Below are positions 62,875 through 64,000 of a stretch of DNA of 64,000 bases, one piece after another (position 1 is the first letter of the stretch; every line of letters starts with the position of its first letter). The notes beneath the pieces were generated by a model. The model made no database searches and had not been told where the DNA came from. It saw only the letters and a program-made list of their open reading frames with translations. Made by a program: the position numbers and the translations under genes. The DNA lies in assembly GCF_000332315.1 (NCBI RefSeq), contig NZ_KB235941.1:908622-972621 (forward strand), written 5' to 3'. Source of the DNA: Prochlorothrix hollandica PCC 9006 = CALU 1027 (GTDB lineage Bacteria; Cyanobacteriota; Cyanobacteriia; Prochlorotrichales; Prochlorotrichaceae).

Positions 62875-63999
62875 TTACTTGTCGGTGAACTGCCAGACTC
62901 CAGTCCAGTCGGGGGGGACTCCTTGGGTTTGGAGGTGTTGAATGCGGGAGAGATAGAGTTTAGCGGCCTTATCATGGGGATTTTTTTGTAAAACCTGATA
63001 AAACTTTTGCTTTGCACTGGTAAATTTTTGTTGACGATAATCAAAACAGCCCTGTTCAAATAACAATTGGGTTTCTGCTTTTAAGAGGGCAATATCCTCC
63101 TGTTCTGCATCCAAGATCTCGAAGAGGGAAATGGACTCACTGCGGCCCTTGACCATGACTTCATCAATGAGGCGATAGCGATAGCGATCGAGATCGGATA
63201 ATTCAGATAATAAATTGCCGGACACTAACAGAGGCGTACCATAGAACTTGGTTAAACTTTCCAACCGTGCCGCCACATTGACCGCATCAGATAGCACATC
63301 CCCCTGCATCCGTCCGGCTTCCCCAATGACCCCCACCATCACTCGCCCCAGATGAATCCCCATACCAATGGCAATGGGGGGTTGACCTTGCTGGGCCAGT
63401 TCCTCGTTATACTCCCGCAGTCGTTGGTATTGGGCAAGGCCAGCGGCGATCGCGTCCTCTGGGCTTTGGGGGAAAATGGCCATGATGGCATCCCCCATAA
63501 ACTTAATGATGACCCCGCCGTGATTGCAGATTTCGGGGCTAATGCGTTGGAGGTAATCGTTGACAAATTCAAAAACTTGGCCGGGGGATCGAGTTTCGCA
63601 GATCGAGGTAAAATTGCGAATATCGGAGAAAGAAATAGCCATGGATCGACTGACATGATCCCCTAGCTTAATATCTAAAATGCTTTTTTTGTCCAGGATT
63701 TGCACATATTCTAAGGGGACAAAGCAGCGATAGATGTTGTTGAGTTGTTTGAGATCCTGGTTAGCCTGTTGTAATTGTTGGTGTTGGCGGCTTAGGGTGC
63801 GGTAGGACAGGTTTAACTTGATCCAAAGGGTGGTGATAATACTGCTACTGCCCCCTAGGATCACCCCCAACCCTGGGCGCATCCAGAGGTTAGGGGGGAG
63901 ATGAAGAAGAGGGGAAAAGGGCATCAAAGCGATGATTGACCCATTCGAGTCGGAGGTAGAGGAGATGCTCAAAGCCTTTAGCACTCCATCGCATTCCGA
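62875..63999 (-). CDS. Class III adenylate/guanylate cyclase (5' end outside window)
   Basis: The protein makes a cyclic nucleotide second messenger. After a membrane segment (LGVILGGSSSIITTLWIKL) and a short coiled linker, the cyclase domain shows SFSDIRNFTSICE (first metal Asp), IIKFMGDAIMAIFP (second metal Asp), GIHLGRVMVGVIG and SDAVNVAARLESL. A C-terminal TPR-like end follows (EQGCFDYRQQKFTSAKQKFYQVLQKNP). The frame stays open to the window edge; a GTG near 63984 is unlikely to be the true start, because similar proteins have a large N-terminal sensor such as CHASE2. Treat as the 3' part of a longer gene. Confidence 0.88.
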   Translation of the reverse strand, partial: SECDGVLKALSISSTSDSNGSIIALMPFSPLLHLPPNLWMRPGLGVILGGSSSIITTLWIKLNLSYRTLSRQHQQLQQANQDLKQLNNIYRCFVPLEYVQILDKKSILDIKLGDHVSRSMAISFSDIRNFTSICETRSPGQVFEFVNDYLQRISPEICNHGGVIIKFMGDAIMAIFPQSPEDAIAAGLAQYQRLREYNEELAQQGQPPIAIGMGIHLGRVMVGVIGEAGRMQGDVLSDAVNVAARLESLTKFYGTPLLVSGNLLSELSDLDRYRYRLIDEVMVKGRSESISLFEILDAEQEDIALLKAETQLLFEQGCFDYRQQKFTSAKQKFYQVLQKNPHDKAAKLYLSRIQHLQTQGVPPDWTGVWQFTDK

Positions 64000-64000
64000 C

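Overview
The window is chromosomal DNA from a cyanobacterium. It carries photosystem II psbD, NDH-1 subunit ndhO, phytoene desaturase and phytoene synthase side by side, a tig-clpP-clpX cluster, a DUF1816 gene and a CRR42-like gene. The HIP1 octamer (GCGATCGC and its GATCG core) is very frequent on both strands. Base composition is moderately high in G+C. No ribosomal RNA genes, phage or plasmid backbone are visible. The species cannot be fixed from this sequence; the genes argue only against a compact marine picocyanobacterium, because intergenic DNA is long and full of repeats.

Layout. 1-4.1 kb: end of an unknown gene, then cobalamin genes cbiD and cobM around an Eis-type acetyltransferase. 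4.4-12.5 kb: asd, then tig, clpP, clpX, an alpha/beta hydrolase, an LRAT-domain protein and a DUF2237 gene. 13-17.6 kb: metal homeostasis (Mn/Zn-type ATPase and permease, a second ZnuC-like ATPase behind a Zur box, and a Fur/Zur regulator), crossed by REP arrays and a decayed transposase. 18-23.4 kb: a free-standing psbD and a large CBS/PAS/GAF hybrid histidine kinase. 23.8-30 kb: pcrA helicase, DUF4129-DUF4350 pair, DUF3352 protein. 30.3-35.3 kb: lgt, thrB, MsbA-type exporter, HD protein. 35.5-38.9 kb: GNAT-like gene, crtP, crtB. 39-44.2 kb: tldD, Uma2, GntR regulator, GGCT-like protein, DUF1816. 44.4-47.6 kb: tRNA-Cys, UDP-xylose pathway (UXS, UGD), ndhO. 47.9-50 kb: remnant of a large helicase and a small DUF4926/DUF2442 - DUF6883 module. 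50.4-57.9 kb: PacL-type Ca2+ ATPase, TrpD-like protein, CRR42-like protein, upp, small hypotheticals. 58.4-64 kb: FAD oxidoreductase, 1-Cys peroxiredoxin, a membrane coiled-coil protein with a RelE/ParE-like end, and the 3' part of a class III cyclase gene.

The most unusual aspect is the repeat fraction. I find at least four families of small non-autonomous elements with terminal inverted repeats: (A) six copies of a ~99-bp element flanked by TA; (B) elements ending in TTGACTGACACAA; (C) two 112-bp copies ending in GGCTCTCC; (D) two ~100-bp copies ending in GGGCACCTC. There are also two almost identical 298-bp IS200/IS605-like remnants plus a third divergent one, all pointing their right ends into the start of a gene, and REP arrays next to a decayed Y1 (RAYT-like) transposase. 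These elements have broken genes: a family A copy splits the helicase with a clear TA duplication, and a family B copy sits in what was the trigger factor tail. Short 15-18 bp minisatellites have also expanded in frame inside five unrelated proteins.

No intact, clearly new multi-gene system is evident. The best candidates for new biology are the IS605-like remnants at gene starts, the membrane-anchored RelE-like protein, and the DUF4926/DUF2442 - DUF6883 pair beside the broken helicase.
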